From the NCBI GenBank assembly GCA_934047225.1, contig OW203991.1:4898001-4962000 (forward strand): 64,000 nucleotides of DNA. Reading direction: 5' to 3'. The notes under the pieces are model-generated. The model saw only the letters and a program-made list of their open reading frames with translations. It was not told the origin of the DNA and made no database searches. A program made the position numbers and the translations under genes. This DNA comes from Ypsolopha sequella (Eukaryota; Arthropoda; Insecta; Lepidoptera; Ypsolophidae). Shown here piece after piece: positions 32,183 through 42,175 of this stretch; within the stretch, counting starts at the first letter, position 1; every line of letters begins with the position of its first letter.

Positions 32183-32725
32183 TTTCAAATTCAAACTCAA
32201 ATAGTTTATTTTGCAAAGCAGGTATAAATATATACACTTTTTACACGTCAAATTTAATCTAATAAAAAATATATATGTAATAAAATAATAAATATACATG
32301 AACTAAATTAAAGGTTTATTTAATTTATGTAGCAATATATATACGATTAAAATGATGGGTAAAATATATTATTATTATATTAAATATATACAAGGTCAAA
32401 TCGAATCAACCGCCCGAACCGTCATCTATTGTAAAATTATAATATGTATGCAGGTAGCTATCAGTATCAGTATTTATTTGTTTCTACTTTTGTGGGCATA
32501 TCCCATGCACGAATATGAGTAGTATTCACGAATTGTAGTATCAGGACAAACTCATGTGAGTTTATTGATACTATTCACCATGTACGAGTAATAAAATAGT
32601 GTAAAATTATGAATAAATAAATAAATAAAAAATAAAAAAAACATACCGGAGACCCGGCCAAGGACCAGGAACAAGGTTTAATGATCACCAACCGAGCCCC
32701 CAGCACGAATCCAGGCCGGAGATCC
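32183..32725 (-). mobile_element. 5'-truncated LINE tail (copy 1) with internal 215-bp insertion
   Basis: Minus strand: the tail repeats (GAATTT-type, seen as TTCAAATTCAAACTC on the plus strand) begin at 32183 and the segment matches 52738-53090 almost base by base, including GCAAAGCAGGTATA and CCGAGCCCCCAGCACGAATC. Relative to copy 2, copy 1 carries an extra block at about 32429-32644. Non-coding 3' UTR only. Confidence 0.72.
32429..32644 (+). mobile_element. Small retroposon-like insertion in the LINE tail
   Basis: Absent from the paralogous tail at 52738, where CCGAACC joins directly to CATACCGGAG. The block ends in an AATA/A-rich tail (32618-32644), as expected of a retroposed SINE or truncated LINE. 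No internal pol III boxes seen. Confidence 0.55.
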
Positions 32726-33371
32726 TATACCCGGAGAAAAAATAAATAATAAAAAATAGGGTGGTATTTAAACAAGCGAATATAATTCAAATTTAAGGTC
32801 TCAAAAATACTGAATATATGTAGCGCACTGAAATACTTAGTGTGCAAAAGACTGTAGGCGAATAAAAATTTTGAAAACGGCGACTTGAAAATAAAAATTT
32901 GATTTGAGTTGAATAATTCTCAGGCGAACAATTTTCTATATTAGTGAAAATTGTAAGTAATAAAACTAGGGACATCGCCTCACTCCACTCCGCTTCGCTC
33001 GGCTCCTTATTTTATCTTACATGAAAACGTTCCACGCTCCTAATCGCTTCGCTCGTCGTCGCACCTATTTTTTGAAATTTGGTGAAATATTTTCGATTTC
33101 TTACTCTAAATTAAATTCGCCCACTCAGTATTTTTAGTCGCATGCTTTGGTATTTATTCCTGAAACTTGAAGTGATTAATTATATTTTTATTCAACCGAT
33201 TAATAATTTCCTTTAAAAAATGAGAATAATAATATATTTAAAGTAATTTTAAAATGACCCACTGCCGTCGGGGGACATTTATTTGAAATGAAATGAAAAT
33301 GAAATAATAAAATTTATTTCCAGAAATAAGAATACCACCTTAACATTTCTCTGACGTCAATAAATTAAGGT
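32726..33371. other. No gene seen
   Basis: AT-rich. A short run of GAAATGAAATGAAAATG near 33285 may be a LINE tail. Confidence 0.45.
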
Positions 33372-34301
33372 GATATACCGACATCGGAGTGGTTTTTTCA
33401 TTTCATTTTATGACACAACTACAATATATAAAGATCTGGTTTCAGACTATATGAATCTTGGGCATATTCTTCAAATTATCTGTTATGGAAAACGTAATTG
33501 GATAAAATTTTCTCGATAGAAAATAATTCCAAAGTAACGTCTTATATTTCCCTTTTATCATTTTACTCCTCAATGGTTCAACGTACCCTACCCACGAATT
33601 TTCTCTGAATGTGGAACGTTTTATTATAAATGATCTGTTATCAGTTTTCAGTTTGGTACTCTAGTTATATTTTTACGATTTTTTACATGAATTGCGCGTC
33701 AAGTGACAGTAAGGTCGAGATTTGCGCGCAGTATTGTTATTGCGTGTGCTACTGCTGCTCTGTACGTTCTGGCTATAGCACTGTCTGTCACTCTCGTTCA
33801 CTTTCGTCAGTGCTCGCTGAGCTCTACCGTGCGACGGACCTGTGCTGCGCTTGATCCTCTTACTTTTCCCCCGTTTACACAATTTTAAGTTTGTTAATAA
33901 TCATCATATCTATTGCTCAGTTAATATTAATTATTGCGTTTTAGTTTTTATCTCGTTAAGATACCAGCGTACTTAGTTTTAGGGTAAAAACTGATTGTTG
34001 TTTACTTATATAAAATCGTAATCGTAAAACAATACCCCAAAATGGGGAATTAATAAAAACAGAACAATCATATGTAAAAAAAAAAATAAGAAGTTCATGC
34101 AAGCTAGAGGTCACGATATGGTCGCAAAAATCATGTAAGTACCTACATAGTATTTTTATTTGTTGCATGTCATCTTGCAAGAACGGACTTTACTGGAATC
34201 TAGTGTAGTATCTGTATAACGTTTTGCTTATATATTATAACGTATAAAAGATGTTTATATAACCATGATAATAAAATAGATTATATAAACCCCTCAGCAC
34301 A

Positions 34302-34425
34302 AACATTCAATGACAGTGCAAGTGGTTCGGGAGCAACAGAACAAAGCAAAGACATGGAGTCGTCATTGATAATTTTTAATTTAGACGAGCAGAGAATTTT
34401 AAACACCCAGTCCATTCGAAAAGAG
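34302..34425 (+). pseudogene. Serine-rich exon of the YqaJ-type transposon (left copy)
   Basis: Frame reads FNDSASGSGATEQSKDMESS and then LIIFNLDEQRILNTQSI. The same text is present twice in the right copy (minus strand, 38895-38775 and 38715-38595), where a GTAAGG donor follows; here the donor is GTCTGC and looks lost. Function unknown to me; nothing like a transposase. Confidence 0.5.
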
Positions 34426-34720
34426 GGTCTGCGCCCCGCGAACCACTTCTCCTTCGCCTTACCTCGTGACCACACGTGCGATTTACTTGTATGAACTATT
34501 GAATATACCAGCCCCCTATTGTGTGAATTAGTCCATCTTTTATTTACTCTGGATCCCTCACAGGCTACAATTTCAAAAATCTTTTGTTTGAATAAACTCT
34601 GCAGCCCAGCTACCCAGCAAACTCTGCCCTTTTGGCAAATACCGGCTGTGCCTGCTTACGTGTATTCCACTGTCACATTCGGATAATATTGTCTTTTTAT
34701 TCTAGACTTATTTTTATTCT

Positions 34721-34825
34721 ATGAATAAGAAGCGCAGACATGAAGAAGATCATACTGATGACAATGAGCAAGATCATCCATACGAAATAGGCATCAAAGA
34801 TTATATGAGTTTCGAGAGTTTATGA
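34721..34825 (+). pseudogene. Short acidic/basic exon of the YqaJ-type transposon (left copy)
   Basis: MNKKRRHEEDHTDDNEQDHP, then YEIGIKDYMSFESL and TGA (34823-34825). In the right copy the corresponding exon is preceded by a CTAG acceptor and has a GTGAGT right after KDY, a possible donor leading to the YqaJ exon. Conservation of the text in two diverged copies argues that it was coding. Confidence 0.5.
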
Positions 34826-34909
34826 ATTAATAAAGACAAAATATTTAAAAGTAAATATATTCATAGCTTTTTGTTTACAATATTCACTTTTGTTACAGGA
34901 TAAATTCAT

Positions 34910-35343
34910 ATGAATTCAAATGAATTCATAAAGATGCATTTTTGGCGTAAAAATAAGAAAAGCGGACAGATAGAAGTAAATCAAAAATCTGATTGGTTTA
35001 TTCAAGCTCAAGGCCAATTATATATTTTTCAAAAAGAAAAATGTGTATTGACCGTATGGTACGGAAATATTCAGATAAAAACCGATATTATACTAAAGGA
35101 TAACCAATTTTGGCATGAAAAATGGAGCCACATTTGCTTTCGTTTTTCTTTGATTGTTTTTTACCAGGGTTGATCCCAGACACAGCCTGAATTTACAAAT
35201 TCGTGATCGAAAGAAATGATGATGTGAAAGAACAGGATAAAAAATACTTGTGTTTGAAGGCACCCCCAAAAAATAATTATCCAGAGACAAACTCGCGACC
35301 AAAGGCCATAGTAGTAGAAAATAATGAGGAGATTGTAAACCAC
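34910..35343 (+). pseudogene. YqaJ-like exonuclease remnant (left copy)
   Basis: An acceptor-like TTTTGTTACAG lies at 34891-34900. The frame from 34910 has KSGQIEVNQKSDWFIQAQGQ followed by LYIFQKEKCVLTVWYGN and FWHEKWSHICF. The Y/F-x-Q-x-QGQL block is the hallmark of the YqaJ / lambda-exonuclease-like PD-(D/E)xK family found in viruses and in some eukaryotic DNA transposons. After FWHEK the frame is lost by a deletion of what the right copy keeps (MEPHLLSF). Further frames hold PETNSRPKAIV. The N-terminal part with the first catalytic acidic residues is not visible. Confidence 0.6.
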
Positions 35344-35569
35344 GTGGTTGATTTAAAATTTTTCTGATTAAAATATTTTGAAAGAACCATTGTCCTTTTC
35401 TTTTTACAATTTACCCTGAAAATTACGTGTAAAAAACTCACTGGGCTCCTATACCAACGATTAGCTTATAATCACGAGAAACTTATTGTTTTGTAGTCGT
35501 TATTTTTGAAAATGAAACCATAATAGCGACTCCACTGATTCTGTTCGGTGCGGCTGCGGTTTATCGCGC

Positions 35570-36090
35570 TGACTCGCTGTAAAGGCTTCGGCACACCAAA
35601 CGCGGGTCGTGAGCGGTGCGGATTCAACGCGGGTCGGAAGTAACGTGTGAGACGGCACACTAAACGCGTGTCGGCCGCGTAGTGTTTTGAACGTGGACCC
35701 GCGTTAAAAACGCGTACAGTGTAGTAATTTTCTCCCACAATCGTAATTATAATAAGTGTTCTTATAAAATGTATCGCCTCGGTCATATAAAAATTTATTT
35801 TTCCTAACAAATTGCAAGTAAAAATTTCCTAACAAATTCTATAATTTTTTCGGTGGAATCCATCTTTCGCGCGCAATTTTTTAATAAAAACACAGCCGCT
35901 CGCAACCGCGTTACTGCCACCCCGCGCTCGGTGTGACGGGTAAGTATGGCGGCCATAGTAACACAACTTACGCGCGGCCGCCCCGACCCGCACCGCGCTG
36001 CCTGGTTTGTCGTCCGACACGTGGAGCGCGGATCGTGCGCGGCGCGTGAGCAGCGCGGGCCCGCAGCCGACACGCTCTCGCATTTTATGT
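35570..36090. promoter_or_regulatory. GC-rich island with repeated CGCGTTTRGTGTGCCG motifs
   Basis: On the minus strand CGCGTTTGGTGTGCCG and CGCGTTTAGTGTGCCG recur, with many CpG. A related motif with ATATAAAGCATTAC lies at 39970-40030 and 36740. The contrast with AT-rich flanks and the ATATAAAG box suggest an old transposon promoter. Confidence 0.4.
35804..35863 (-). pseudogene. Possible truncated MADF-domain start exon
   Basis: Minus-strand ATG at 35861-35863 reads MDSTEKIIEFVRKFLLAIC and stops. The I-I-E-x-V-R-K pattern opens many MADF (Adf-1/Myb-like) domains, which some Harbinger-type transposons encode. The break falls at a direct repeat CCTAACAAATT (35803 and 35828), so a repeat-mediated deletion probably removed the rest. 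Upstream on the minus strand lies a GC-rich promoter-like stretch (35870-36090). Tentative. Confidence 0.35.
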
Positions 36091-36114
36091 GTCGTGTTGC
36101 ATAGAGTTCCTTGA

Positions 36115-36686
36115 AATCAGAAATCAGAATGCTTTATTTGTGAACATAGGTATTTTAAACTAAATATAAAATTATACTTAGGTGGTGATACATTATGGGT
36201 TATGTTATGAACGCTACATATGTTCTACCGCTAAGGTATACAAATATTTTAAATAAGTATAGAATGACATAATATGCTCTTGCAAAATTTGAATTAATAC
36301 AAAGTTAGATTAAATTAATTATTAAAAATAATAAATTGTAAAAACATTTCGATCTTATAGTAGCATTTTTTTATAAGTAATTTAAATAATTTATTCTTAA
36401 ATTGTATCAAATTTAAATCTTTAATAAAGTTAGGAATCTTGTTAAATATTTTTGGCGCCATATAAAATATACTCTTATTCATTAGAGCAGTTTTCGAACT
36501 TCTCAAGCGTAACTGGTGCCTGTATTGTATTGTATCCTAACGTCTGAGTGGTGCGAATCGGAGACTTTAACAAACAATTCAGGATTCATTTTTACAAAAA
36601 TCGCGACTTCGTATATGTAAAGAGAAGGCACGGTGAGAATTTTGAGTGATTTGAACATTGGCTCACAGCTGTATGTTTGATTAAGA
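36115..36686 (-). pseudogene. LINE-C ORF2 C-terminus, part 2
   Basis: Minus strand reads LNQTYSCEPMFKSLKILTVP and SLYIYEVAIFVKMNPELF, then in another frame FYMAPKIFNKIPNFIKDL, with a 3' UTR ending in TCTGATTTCTGATTTC. It is the natural continuation of KRCIRSMCG at 39820-39940 on the same strand; the right YqaJ-type copy lies between the two parts. Confidence 0.65.
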
Positions 36687-37104
36687 GGATATACCGTGGC
36701 GAAATCAGTGTTTGATGGGCGTGGTTTCGCGCTCGCCGCAAGCAGAGAATATAAAGTATTACAGCGAGTCAGCGCGACAAACCGCAGCTGCAGGAATATT
36801 GCCGTTTCAATATTCCACAATTTCCACATAACATACTAAATAACTAATCAATTCAAAAATAAATAATATATTATTAAATACAAATAAATTTAATTATCAT
36901 ACAGATACAGTTATCGAGTTATCACTGTATTTTGAAATTTTAGAACAGAAGCAGTGGAGTCGCTATTATGGTTTTATATTCAAAAATATTGACCACAAAA
37001 AAATAAGTTTTCGTGATGATAAGCTAATCGTTAGTATAGGAGCCCAGTGAGTTTTTTACACGTAATTTTCAGGGTAAATTGTAAAAAGAAAAGGACAATG
37101 GTTC

Positions 37105-37585
37105 TTTTAAAATATTTTAATCAGAAAAATTCAATATCAACCACGTGGTTTACAATCTCCGTTATTTTCTACTACTACTGCTTTTGGTCACGAGTTTGTC
37201 TCTGGATAATTATTTCTTGGAGGTGCTTTCGGTCACAAGTTTTCTTTATCCTGTTCTTTCACATATTCTGGATCACGAATTTGTAAATTTAATCTGTGTC
37301 TGGGATCAACCACTTCTGGTAAAAGACAATCATTGAAAAACGAAAGCAAATGTGGCTCCATTTTTTCACGCCAAAATAATAATTGGTCATGCTTTAGTAT
37401 AATTTCAGTTTTTATCTGATTATTTCCGTATCATACGGCCAATACACATTTTCCTTTTTGACAAATATATAATTGGCCCTGAGCTTGAATAAACCAATCA
37501 GATTTTTGGTTTACATTTATCTGTCCAGTTTTCTTATTTTTATGCCAAAAATGCATCTTTATGAATTCATTTGAATACATTCTTT
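37105..37585 (-). pseudogene. YqaJ-like exonuclease remnant (right copy)
   Basis: Minus strand reads NQKSDWFIQAQGQLYICQKG, a stop in AV*YGN, then LLFWREKMEPHLLSFFNDC and LLPEVVDPRHRLNLQ. The FW.EKM..LL.FF..CLLPE..DPR text is the C-terminal block of insect YqaJ-domain proteins and makes the family call firmer than in the left copy. One in-frame TGA or TAG-type stop in the middle and another after KEQDKENL. Confidence 0.65.
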
Positions 37586-37654
37586 AACAAAAGTGAATAT
37601 TGTAAATAAAAAGCTAAGAATATATTTACTTTTAAATATTTTGTCTTTATTTAT

Positions 37655-37760
37655 TCATAAACTCACGAAACTCACATAATCTTTGATGCCTATTTCGTAT
37701 GGATGTTCTTGTTCATCATCAGTATGATCTTCTTCATGTCTGCGCTTCTTAGTCACATCC
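37655..37760 (-). pseudogene. Short acidic/basic exon of the YqaJ-type transposon (right copy)
   Basis: Minus strand VTKKRRHEEDHTDDEQEHP, then YEIGIKDYVSFVSL. Preceded by CCTAG (acceptor-like). Differs from the left copy by a few substitutions and one codon. Confidence 0.5.
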
Positions 37761-38535
37761 TAGGTCAAGAATAAAAAGACAATATTATACGAATGTGACA
37801 GTGGAATACACGTAAGCAGACACAACCGGTATGCCGTATGGGCAGATTTTGCTAGGTAGCTGGGATGCAGAGTTTATTCAAACAAAAGATTTTTGAAATT
37901 GTAGCCCTTGTTAACAGTTACATTTTCAATATTGTTGATAAGAGACTATGATATATGACATATATAAGGTCTTTCAATTTAGATGGAAAGTAATTTAGGA
38001 GGTGATTCAATGTCGTTAATACATTCCACTGCAAAGCACTTTTTTTGCGCGAATTTTTTTTCACTTCTCAGTACAAAGTGGTCCGATCAGCTGACTTAGT
38101 TTGTATGGACAAGTGAAGAAAAAGTTCACGCAAAAAAAAAGTACTTTTCAGTGGAATGTGATGTATTAACAATACTAAATCACCTCCTAAATTACTTTCC
38201 ATTTAAATTGAAAGACCTTATATATATATTTTTATTTCATTACCCCAATTCCAAGGTTTTAAATTATATTGAAAAGAGGCAAATTTGGGATAATACCCCC
38301 TTAATGTAAATAGATTAGTACTTAGTGTTAAAATTATTTATAAACAGCATTTTTTACTTTGATATTATATTACTTTGTCATTTTGATACATGTGATGTTA
38401 GATTATTATTGTTTAGATGAAATTTTTTGACATATTCCTATTTTTTATACTAAGTATGTAATATATATTTGTAGCTATTTTATCCAAATTTGTTTTGGGA
38501 AAAAAGAAAAAATAACAAATTATTACAATTAAATA

Positions 38536-38896
38536 TTTCTAACATCATGTTTTACTTAAAATTATAAAAATCATAACATTTTGAAACCCTTACCCTCTTT
38601 TTGGAATCGACTGAGTGTTTAAAATTCTCTGCTCGTTTAAATTAAAAATTATCAATGATCACTCCATGTCTTTGCTTTGTTCTGTTGCTCCCGAACCACT
38701 TGCACTGTCATTGAATATTTCTAACATCATGTTTAACTTAAAATTATAATAATCATAACATTTTGAAACCCTTACCCTCTTTTTGGAATCGACTGGGTGT
38801 TTAAAATTCTCTGCTCGTTTAAATTAAAAATTATCAATGACGACTCCATGTCTTTGCTTTGTTCTGTTGCTCCCGAACCACTTGCACTGTCATTGA
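38536..38896. repeat. Tandem duplication of about 180 bp containing an exon
   Basis: 38536-38715 and 38716-38896 share TATTTCTAACATCATGTTT at the start and GCACTGTCATTGAA at the end. One copy has a stop in the exon (GAGTGATCA) where the other keeps GAGTCGTCA. Absent in the left copy of the transposon. Confidence 0.8.
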
Positions 38897-39819
38897 ACGT
38901 CTGTGCTGATGGGTTTATATAATCTATCTTATTTTCATTGTTATGTTAACATCTTCTAGCCCTGAAAAATATCACATAATATATAAATAAAGCGTTATAC
39001 AGATACTACACTAGATTCCAGAAAAGTCCGTCCTTGCAAGTTGACATGTAACAAATAAAAATACTATGTAGGTACTCACATGATTTTTTCGACCATGTCG
39101 TGACCTCTAGCTTGCATGTGCTTCTTATTTTTTTTTTTTCGTATAATTGTTCTGTTTTTATTTATTCCCCATTATGGGGTATTGTTTTACGATTACGATT
39201 TAGATAAGTAAACAACAATCAGTTTTAACCCTAAAACAAATCTTAACGAGATAAAAACTATAATGCATATTAACTTAGCAATAGATTATGATTGATAACA
39301 AACTTAAAATTTGTGGAAACGGGGAAAAACTAAGAGGATCAAACGCAGCACAGGTCCCTCGCACGGTAGAGCTCAGCGAGCACTGAAGAAAGTGAACGAG
39401 AGTGACAGCGCTATAGCCCAAACGTACAGAGTAGCAGTAGCACACGCGATAACAATAGTGCGCGCAAATCTCGACCTTACCGTCACTTGATGCGCAATTC
39501 ATGTAAAAAATCGTAAAAAAATTACTAGAGTACCCAACTGAAAAATGATAACAGATAATTTAAAATAAAACGTTCCACATTCAGAGAAAAATCGTGGTTA
39601 GGATACGTTGAACCTTTGAGGAGTAAAATGAAAAAAGAGAAATATAAGACGTTACTTTGGAACTATTTTTTATCGAGAAAATTTTATCCAATTGCGTTTT
39701 CCATAACACATAATTTGAAGAATATGCCCAAGATTCATATAGTCTGAAACCAGATCTTTATATATTGTAGTTGTGTCATAAAATGAAATGAAAACCCCAC
39801 TCCGATGTCGGTATATCCC

Positions 39820-39940
39820 CCCACACATTGATCGTATGCACCGTTTTTGGGCTTTGAAGACGGTTTCTTTCTCTGTAGAGTTGCCCCAGAATATAATTCC
39901 ATACCTTAAAACTGATGCTACAAGCCCATACAACTAGTAA
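39820..39940 (-). pseudogene. LINE-C ORF2 C-terminus, part 1
   Basis: Minus strand reads LVASVLRYGIIFWGNSTEKE and VFKAQKRCIRSMCG, the typical LINE thumb region (W-G-N-S...Q-K-R-C-I-R). It starts abruptly at a fragment of the YqaJ-type transposon end (39941) and is cut at 39819 by the right copy. Confidence 0.7.
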
Positions 39941-40085
39941 TACAAATCGCGCGGGTCCGTCATCGTCAATCTGCACCGCGTTCGAAACGCGTTTGGTGTG
40001 CCGAAGGCGTAATGCTTTATATTCTCTGCTCGCGGTGAGCGCGAAACCACGCCCATCAAACACTGATTTCGCCGCGGTATATTCA
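39941..40085 (-). mobile_element. Fragment of the YqaJ-type transposon end
   Basis: The minus strand from 40085 reads ATATACCGCGGCGAAATCAG, then GAGAATATAAAGCATTACG and CGGCACACCAAACGCG. It matches 36687-36760 (plus strand) and the motif block at 35580. A third, end-only copy in inverted orientation to the right copy. Confidence 0.6.
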
Positions 40086-40238
40086 TAGAATAATTAAAGA
40101 CCAGAAGGCGTGAAGGCACCTAAAACTGAAGCTACAAAAACTACTCATAAATTAAGTAGTTTCACGTTCAAACAAGTAGTCTCTCTGTGAGCGTCGGATA
40201 AAAGAACGTGCGTCACAAGTAACAAATTAAATTAAATT

Positions 40239-40315
40239 ATGCTGGCTTGTGCCGTTCCTACGTGTAAAAATGTTGCTGGTCGCAACAATAAACAGGATGT
40301 GATCACATTTCATAT
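40239..40315 (+). CDS. Orphan THAP-domain first exon
   Basis: ATG 40239 opens MLACAVPTCKNVAGRNNKQD and ends VITFH with donor GTGAGT at 40316. First Cys pair C4 and C9; the exon stops two bases past the His codon, the same phase as the THAP exon at 24433-24503. No matching second exon (F-P...W...C-x2-H) was found downstream to 41330. It may be a remnant of the DNA transposon family whose end lies at 39941-40085, or a host THAP gene with a far second exon. Upstream GGATAAAAGA could be a core promoter. Confidence 0.6.
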
Positions 40316-41329
40316 GTGAGTAGTGAGTGCATTAAGATATCGTTTTATTTAAATATTGAATTAATTGTTCCGTTCGTAATTGTCGTAGAAAATGATGCGT
40401 CCATTTTGTTGGTGTTGCCAGTATAAAACATTTTACATTTCTTTACTTTTAATAACTAAGGTCCTTACTAGTTATTAAACTGTATTAATTTAGTAAACTA
40501 AAGTCAATTTCTATGGCAGCTTCAAAATCTGTCAATGGCCTCGTACCACGAAACGCATTAAAGATTGTATGGCGAGTTAAGGGTCCGTTTCGCCAAACAT
40601 GCTCTCGCGTTTGGACAATTTAGCATATTAAATCAAAATATTTTAAACAAATAAAATTTTTGTGGTTAGTTAAGAAGTCAAACTACATAACTTATATTTT
40701 AGACTTGAAATAAGTATCATAACCTTCGAGAAAAAAAATCGGAAACATCACCAAAATCACGAAAAACAGCCTTTGGTGTTTGGAAAATTATGATAAATCT
40801 ACTAATCCAACTAAAAAATAGAATGATATTTTCTAGAGTTAAAAAGTTAAACTAACTTATTTTATTATTTATTTAAACCTTTTTCCTTTCGTTATTTTAT
40901 AAAAAAATACTCAAACACTCAACATTTTCCCGCGTGATTTCTCTATACAAATTAGTATGGCATTCGAGTACGTTCAACTGTCCAAATATAATAGCAAGCG
41001 CATCCCTTGTGGCCTCAGTACCATTACCACTGAGCAAAACTCGGTACCGCCGCAAGCTTCAGAGTGGAAACACGTCGCTCGTTGCCACGGAAATCGTGCG
41101 CGTAATTTCGTGTAAAGACACAAAAAATCCTGCACAGTGAGATGGAAATTGATCAAGTTAGCCACCATGGAATGTTTTTACGTAGGTAGTAAGTTTGTAT
41201 CGATATGAACTTTTCCTTTTGGTAGAAGGTGCTGCTTCTATTCTATATTAGTGTTTTTATGTTTTTTTCTAACTAGATTTTTTTTCTAGGCAATAACATA
41301 TACATATACGTAACGTAATATACAAATTG
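40316..41329. other. No gene seen
   Basis: AT-rich. A more GC-rich patch at 40960-41170 has open frames on both strands without recognisable domains. Confidence 0.45.
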
Positions 41330-42175
41330 AAATTTATCAAAACGAGCACGCAAGCGCGAAGTTCGTAGTGATGGACTTGCACACTAGGGATGGGAAAAAG
41401 TTCCTAGGGATGTACTTGGACATTTTTGACTTTGACACTAGGGATGGAAAAATTGTAATTTTTCAGAACGAGCACGCGAGCGCGAAGTTTGTAGTGATAT
41501 ACTTGGACACTAGGGATGGGAAAAAGTTCCTAGGGATGTACTTGGACATTTTTGACTGTGACACTAGGGATGGAAAAATGGTCATTTTTCAGAACGAGCA
41601 CGCGAGCGTGAAGTTTGTAGTGATATACTTGGACACTAGGGATGGGAAAAAGTTCCTAGGGATGTACTTGGACATTTTTGACTGTGACACTAGGGATGGA
41701 AAAATTGTCATTTTTCAGAACGAGCACGCGAGCGCGAAGTTTGTAGTGATATACTTGGACACTAGGGATGGGAAAAAGTTCCTAGGGATGTACTTTCACA
41801 TTTTATTGACTTTGACACTAGGGATGAGAAAAATTTACATTTTTCAGAACGAGCACGCAAGCGCGAAGTTTGTAGTGATGTACTTGGACACTAGGTATGG
41901 GAAAAAGTTCCTAGGGATGTACTTTGACATTTTTTTACTTTAACACTAGGGATGGGAAAAATTGACATTTTTCAGAACGAGCACGCGAGCGCGAAGTTTG
42001 TAGTGATGTACTTGGACACTAGGGATGGGAAAAAGTTCCTAGGGATGTACTTTCACATTTTAATGACTTTGACACTAGGGATAGGAAAAATTTACATTTT
42101 TTAGAACGGGCACGTGAGCGCGAAGTTCGTAGTGATGTACTTGGACACTAGGAATGGAAAAAATTTGTATAATTG
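41330..42175 (+). repeat. Minisatellite, about 7 units of 126-129 bp
   Basis: CACTAGGGATGGGAAAAAG starts recur at 41382, 41508, 41634, 41760, 41889, 42017 and 42146, giving spacings of 126, 126, 126, 129, 128 and 129. Each unit contains GAACGAGCACGCGAGCGCGA. The first four spacings are multiples of three, so one frame stays open (41368-41943, unit about 42 residues, D-T-R-D-G-K-K-F-L-G-M-Y). Later units drift. Related degenerate motifs occur to 44110. Confidence 0.92.

Larger units (their letters stand above)
33372..36100 (+). mobile_element. YqaJ-type DNA transposon, left copy
   Basis: From GATATACCGACATCGG (33374) the sequence mirrors 39818 leftwards, in inverted orientation, with only small indels to about 35575. 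It carries three blocks in the plus sense: a serine-rich exon (34302-34425), a KKRRHEEDHTDD exon (34721-34825) and a YqaJ-like nuclease remnant (34910-35343). The inner end (35575-36100) is GC-rich and different from the inner end of the right copy; the expected GGATATACC terminus is not found. Decayed. Confidence 0.65.
36687..39818 (-). mobile_element. YqaJ-type DNA transposon, right copy, with short TIRs
   Basis: 3.13 kb bounded by GGATATACCG (36687) and CGGTATATCC (ending 39818). It is inserted in LINE-C, whose coding text resumes on the other side. The coding sense is minus. It pairs with 33372-35575 as an inverted repeat over more than 2 kb. Extra features are a tandem duplication of about 180 bp (38536-38896) that doubles one exon, and AT-rich insertion at 36790-36945. 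Both copies are broken, at different positions. Confidence 0.7.

Noticed and set aside
40974..41168. Open frames on both strands in a GC-richer patch
   Set aside because: No recognisable domain and no splice or start context that stands out.
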